Below, piece after piece: positions 13,041 to 16,395 of a stretch of DNA of 16,395 bases (its first letter is position 1; every line of letters starts with the position of its first letter). The translations under genes were made by a program, and so were the position numbers. Source of the DNA: Nitrososphaerota archaeon (GTDB lineage: Archaea > Thermoproteota > Nitrososphaeria > Nitrososphaerales > Gagatemarchaeaceae); NCBI GenBank assembly GCA_005877225.1, contig VBPK01000007.1, positions 1 through 16,395 on the forward strand, given 5' to 3'. The notes under the pieces are model-generated. The model worked only from the letters and a program-made list of their open reading frames with translations, was not told the origin of the DNA and searched no databases.

Positions 13041-14309
13041 GTGTTAAGATACCCTATTTTGGTCAGTCGGATCTCTGTCGCTGAACACAAGCAGAGAGTT
13101 AAGAAAGTCCAGGAACTGGCGAAAAAGAGAGGGTTAGACGCTGTCCTCGCCTACTCCGATAGAAGATACTCAATGGGGCAAGGCGTGGAATCAGGACAGC
13201 ATATTCGATATTTTGTCGGCTTTCGAATGCCAGCAAGAGAAATACAGCAAGGCGTCCCGTTCGTGCCCTATCAACACTTTCCAAGTGTTGTTGTGATACG
13301 ACAAGAAGGAGACCCAGGACTCATCCTATCGAATCAGGAGGCGGATCTAATTAGAAGGGTTCGTGATCAAGTCTGGATCTCGGACATACGGACAACCTCG
13401 GAGCAGTATATCGATGATCGAGAAGCTGGATTCGCGAAGATAGCGAAGGAGATCCTTGGAAGTCAAGCCAGGCCGAAGAAGATAGGGATAGCCGGAACCG
13501 CAGCCTCATACACATTTTATCTCGAACTTGCCAAGACCTTCAGCGGAACGAAATTCGAAGAGTGCAGCCGTGAGGTTGACATGCTAAGAGTGATAAAGAG
13601 CCCCGACGAGTTGAGAATTCTTCGGGAGGCAGCATTCATAGCTGACGAGGGAGTCCGTGCCCTGATTGCGACAAGCAATCCAGGCGTGCGAGAGTATGAA
13701 GTTCATCAGGCGGTAGAAAAGGCGATGTTTGACTCCGGTGGGGATAATCCTTGGTCCGTGATCCAAAGCGGGCCTCGTTCGGCCATGTCGTACTTGAGCC
13801 CAGACTATACCCAAAGGAAACTCGTAGCCGGAGATTTGATCTATGCAGATATTGGGAGCGAACTTATGGGATATCATTCTGACATTCAGCCAGCATACAT
13901 CGTGGAAAAGAAAGGAACCGCCCGGCAGCGGAAGCTGATTAGGACTTCTCTTGAGATGCTCAAGGCCATGGTCGGAGCCACGCGTCCCGGGACTACAGAC
14001 ACAGACTTGGTCAGGGCCGCCTACAGGGTCCTGAAGAAGAGCCCCTTCGTACCTTTTGTAAGAACTTGGACATTTGGTCACGGGTATGGGGTAGGGTCGG
14101 ACTATCCCGACTTGACAGGTGCTACGCTCAATCTTCCGAAAAAGGAACAAATGGCTCTCAGGGAAAACATGCATCTTTGTTACGAGCCTGGAATTTTTGT
14201 CCCTGGCCTGGGAGGGGCAGCTGTCGAAGATCAAGTGCTTGTCACCAAGGACGGGTGCGAAGTTCTCACCAAGTGTGGAGACCGGGCACAAGAGTTACTG
14301 TCGAACTAG
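13041..14309 (+). CDS. M24-family metallopeptidase/hydrolase (Xaa-Pro dipeptidase-like)
   Basis: 422 aa from GTG 13041, with an N-terminal creatinase/prolidase-like domain (about 10-180) and a C-terminal pita-bread catalytic domain. All five dinuclear-metal ligands are present: D270 and D281 (YADIG, YHSD), H347 in FGHGYG, E382 in YEPGI and E396 in VEDQV. The family includes Xaa-Pro peptidases, creatinase and ectoine hydrolase; substrate cannot be assigned. The first 11 residues may not be translated if TTG 13059 is used. A TATA-like CTTAAG at 13019 is only about 20 bases from the GTG, and CTATTT near 13003 is an alternative. It is the first gene after the tRNA fragment, uses more AT-ending codons than the core genes, and its stop directly abuts that of the convergent transporter. 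Confidence 0.88.
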   Translation: MLRYPILVSRISVAEHKQRVKKVQELAKKRGLDAVLAYSDRRYSMGQGVESGQHIRYFVGFRMPAREIQQGVPFVPYQHFPSVVVIRQEGDPGLILSNQEADLIRRVRDQVWISDIRTTSEQYIDDREAGFAKIAKEILGSQARPKKIGIAGTAASYTFYLELAKTFSGTKFEECSREVDMLRVIKSPDELRILREAAFIADEGVRALIATSNPGVREYEVHQAVEKAMFDSGGDNPWSVIQSGPRSAMSYLSPDYTQRKLVAGDLIYADIGSELMGYHSDIQPAYIVEKKGTARQRKLIRTSLEMLKAMVGATRPGTTDTDLVRAAYRVLKKSPFVPFVRTWTFGHGYGVGSDYPDLTGATLNLPKKEQMALRENMHLCYEPGIFVPGLGGAAVEDQVLVTKDGCEVLTKCGDRAQELLSN

Positions 14310-15581
14310 TCAATCGATAGTGGCTGCCACCTCGTAATGCTCCGTGCTGCGCTGCCCTTCGGATTTCCTGATGAAAAATCCAATGGCCAGGTAAGCTGTG
14401 AAGCATAGACTGCCGATTGCGAATGTAACATACCAAGTCAGATACTCGGCGGTAGCGAAGATGCTCAGGAGGAGACCGCCCACCACAGGGCTCAGGGCTT
14501 GGCCTGAATTCCAACACCAGTTATAGAATCCAATATATTCTCCTCTCTTGTCGTATGGCGCAAGTCTGTTCGCGAAAGCGGTGCCCGAGGGCGCTTGGAG
14601 CATTTCGCCGATTGTAAGACCCACAATTACCACTTGCAATATCAGGAGGTCTTGGGAAAACCCCACCAACAGATAGCTTAGTGACTGGACGCCAACCGAA
14701 ATCGCTACGAGACTTGTTAATCTGTATCTCAGGCCGAGACGAGAGAAGGCGTATTGGAACAAGATCACAAGTATGCCATTGAGAAAGTAGAGGTAGCCAA
14801 GGAACTGCTTCGATATGTGGACCTCTTGAGTTGTATATAGTGCGAACGTTGGGCCCATCTGGTTGGCGAGGAGTCCTGCGCCGATCGACACAATGGAGAA
14901 TGCAAGCAGAATTCGATTTTTTGACACGGATAGCATGCCTCCCAATTTGAGACTTCTCTTTCCAGTAGACCACGTCTCTCCAAGGTAGACAGTTGTAATC
15001 CCAAGGTTCAGGAGTACGAGGGCGGTCATGATGTAGATTGAAAAGGTGTAAAGGGCAATGAGGCCTCCTGCGAGGGAACCAAGCGTGAATCCGAGGTTGA
15101 TTGCGACTCTGTAGATGCCGAATCCTTCAGCTGCGCGTTTCTCTTCCACAAGATCTGATATCATGGCGTTCGTCGCCGTGAGGAAGATTCCATTCGTGGC
15201 CTCTGATAGGGCAAAAAGGAGGAGGATGGTGACGAAGGAGGGCCCGATGGTGGCAGAAAGGCCAAGAATGATCAGGAATACGCTTCTGGCGGCCATGCTC
15301 AACACCATGGACTTCTTGCGGCCCCAGATGTCCGCGAGGACTCCACCTACCGCCTGAAAGAGTGCGGAGCACCCGGTCGAGATCGTTATCCCAATCCCAA
15401 TCAGAAGAGGCGAGGCACCAAGCTGAAGGTAATAGAGAGGGAGGTAGACAGTTACGAGCGTCCTTCCGAAATCATTCATGAAGATGACGAAGGAAAGGAG
15501 CTTCAGCCGTCGGTCAAAGCCTCGGGGTAGGAGACTCCTGACGAGGTCGCTTGCGATTATTCTCATTGGCAACGACTTCAT
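14310..15581 (-). CDS. Major facilitator superfamily transporter
   Basis: 423 aa from ATG 15581 (a TTG one codon earlier is possible, and ATG 15563 as well). About 12 membrane helices in two halves, with a cytoplasmic central loop near residues 205-220. MFS motif A is clear in loop 2-3: GGVLADIWGRKK at about 79-90, a DHA1/drug- or metabolite-type signature. A proton- or solute-coupled carrier of small molecules; direction and substrate are unknown. Its stop is immediately next to that of the M24 gene, with no bases between. It lies on the same strand as and 114 bases downstream of the ornithine cyclodeaminase-family gene, so the two may be co-transcribed, with two hairpins in the space between. 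Confidence 0.9.
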   Translation of the reverse strand: MKSLPMRIIASDLVRSLLPRGFDRRLKLLSFVIFMNDFGRTLVTVYLPLYYLQLGASPLLIGIGITISTGCSALFQAVGGVLADIWGRKKSMVLSMAARSVFLIILGLSATIGPSFVTILLLFALSEATNGIFLTATNAMISDLVEEKRAAEGFGIYRVAINLGFTLGSLAGGLIALYTFSIYIMTALVLLNLGITTVYLGETWSTGKRSLKLGGMLSVSKNRILLAFSIVSIGAGLLANQMGPTFALYTTQEVHISKQFLGYLYFLNGILVILFQYAFSRLGLRYRLTSLVAISVGVQSLSYLLVGFSQDLLILQVVIVGLTIGEMLQAPSGTAFANRLAPYDKRGEYIGFYNWCWNSGQALSPVVGGLLLSIFATAEYLTWYVTFAIGSLCFTAYLAIGFFIRKSEGQRSTEHYEVAATID

Positions 15582-15600
15582 CAAGGGCTAGATCACGGAG

Positions 15601-15633
15601 GACCCTTCGGGTCTGGCACCGCCGGTTCTGGCG
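15601..15633 (-). other. Two tandem GC-rich hairpins between the cyclodeaminase-like and MFS genes
   Basis: GACCC-TTC-GGGTC (15601-15613) and CGCC-GGTTCT-GGCG (15620-15633) are perfect inverted repeats in the 114-base gap, just ahead of the MFS start on the minus strand. Neither is followed by a T-run, so they are not a standard archaeal terminator. They could form part of the 5' leader of the MFS mRNA or a processing site. I see no clear TATA box here. Confidence 0.3.
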
Positions 15634-15695
15634 AGCGTCAGAGTGAAACCTAACCCACTAGCCCGACATGAGAGAGACTGCAAGCGTCCAGCCAA

Positions 15696-16395
15696 CTAGA
15701 ATGAGATTTCCTTGCCTGCGCCCTTCTGGAGGGCCGTCTCATAGACACTCCTGGCTACGGAGACGTCTTCGATTGCGATGCCGACGGACTTGAAGAGAGT
15801 CACCTGCGATGCTGACTCGCGGCCCCTGACCTTCCCTGTTATGACGTCACATAGGTTTCCGGCGATCTTGTCGGCAGAGAACTGGCCCCGCTTGATTGGT
15901 ATCACAATATCTCCTGCCTCCTCAAGCGTCTGCTCCAGCTTATCAACAAATATCCGCGACCTTCTGAGGACCTCCAAGTCTATTTCCTGTCTATTGGGGG
16001 CGTTGGATCCGATTGCGTTAATGTGTGTGCCAGGGTTCAGCCGATTCCCGAAAAGTATCGGCTCCGACGATGGAGTCGCAGTGCAGATGACATCGTTTTC
16101 GTAGATTGTCTCCACGCTTTCTACCTTTTGCAGCGTGATCCCTAAGTCGTCTCTTGCGTGATTTATCATCGAGTCTATCTTGGCCTTGTCTACGTCGTAT
16201 ACCATCGCGGTCTCAATGGGAATACTCGCCGCCACGCCTTCAAGCTGGCCGTAGCCCTGGACGCCCGCCCCCAGAATGCCGACGCTCTTGGCGTCTGACT
16301 TCGCCAGATGCTTTGTGGCAATCCCCGAAGCGGCTCCCGTTCTGAGTTGGGTGAGTCTATTCGCGGCGACAATTGCGAGGAGAGAGCCGTCAATA
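15696..16395 (-). CDS. Ornithine cyclodeaminase/mu-crystallin family enzyme (N-terminus beyond the right edge)
   Basis: 232 C-terminal residues are visible; about 90-100 N-terminal ones lie outside. NAD(P)-dependent enzymes of this family include ornithine cyclodeaminase, alanine dehydrogenase and ketimine reductases. Seen here: ANRLTQLRTGAASGIA (substrate-binding Arg region), the Rossmann glycine motif GILGAGVQG, VYDVDKAK with the Asp that usually selects NAD over NADP, then ICTATPS, GTHINAIGSNAP, the conserved SVGIAIEDVSVA near the end, and a polar C-terminus. The real frame extends upstream past the GTG at 16235 to the edge. It probably forms a unit with the MFS gene downstream. The reaction cannot be told without the N-terminal substrate residues. 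Confidence 0.9.
   Translation of the reverse strand, partial: IDGSLLAIVAANRLTQLRTGAASGIATKHLAKSDAKSVGILGAGVQGYGQLEGVAASIPIETAMVYDVDKAKIDSMINHARDDLGITLQKVESVETIYENDVICTATPSSEPILFGNRLNPGTHINAIGSNAPNRQEIDLEVLRRSRIFVDKLEQTLEEAGDIVIPIKRGQFSADKIAGNLCDVITGKVRGRESASQVTLFKSVGIAIEDVSVARSVYETALQKGAGKEISF

Noticed and set aside
1..16395. CRISPR array, rRNA, complete insertion sequence, toxin-antitoxin pair
   Set aside because: No regularly spaced repeats, no rRNA-like stretch, no TnpA or terminal inverted repeats and no adjacent small toxin/antitoxin ORFs were found on reading both strands.

Overview
The window looks like a chromosomal segment of an archaeon, most likely on the Thaumarchaeota (Nitrososphaerota) side. 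The evidence is a valyl-tRNA synthetase of the thaumarchaeal type, a PriL-like primase subunit, a Dpo4-type Y-family polymerase, TATA boxes of the CTTAAAG/TTTAAAG kind about 25-30 bases ahead of (often leaderless) ATG, GTG or TTG starts, and a tRNA with an insert in its T-loop. The exact lineage cannot be fixed from this sequence alone.

Left part (1-2500): one long minus-strand reading frame, open without a stop from base 2357 to the left edge. It encodes an acidic, charged N-terminal half and then two copies of a roughly 76-residue domain that I do not recognise. A 72-aa ORF overlaps its start, either as a coupled small gene or as the N-terminus cut off by a frameshift in a G4 run. A 20-base palindrome and back-to-back TATA boxes separate this unit from the forward genes.

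Core part (2500-12900): a primase large-subunit homologue whose C-terminus looks like PriX rather than an Fe-S domain; a small reading frame broken by two TAG codons; an aldo/keto reductase; a QueT-like ECF transporter subunit behind a structured leader; a zinc-ribbon/CBS protein; valyl-tRNA synthetase; a PPOX-type flavin/F420 protein; a 36-residue four-cysteine protein; a membrane-anchored PLD-like protein; tRNA-Thr(UGU) with 17 extra bases in its T-loop; a SWIM zinc-finger protein; a solo TnpB with a hairpin at its right end; and a Y-family DNA polymerase with a probable PCNA-binding tail. Information-processing genes dominate (primase, aminoacyl-tRNA synthetase, tRNA, translesion polymerase, SWIM protein).

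Right part (12900-16395): begins at a 23-base fragment matching the 3' end of a tRNA, the kind of scar left by tRNA-directed integration. It then carries an M24 metallopeptidase/hydrolase, an MFS exporter or importer, and an ornithine cyclodeaminase-family enzyme cut by the right edge. Together these suggest a small amino-acid or amino-acid-derivative uptake and catabolism module, possibly acquired. No rRNA, CRISPR array or complete insertion sequence was seen.
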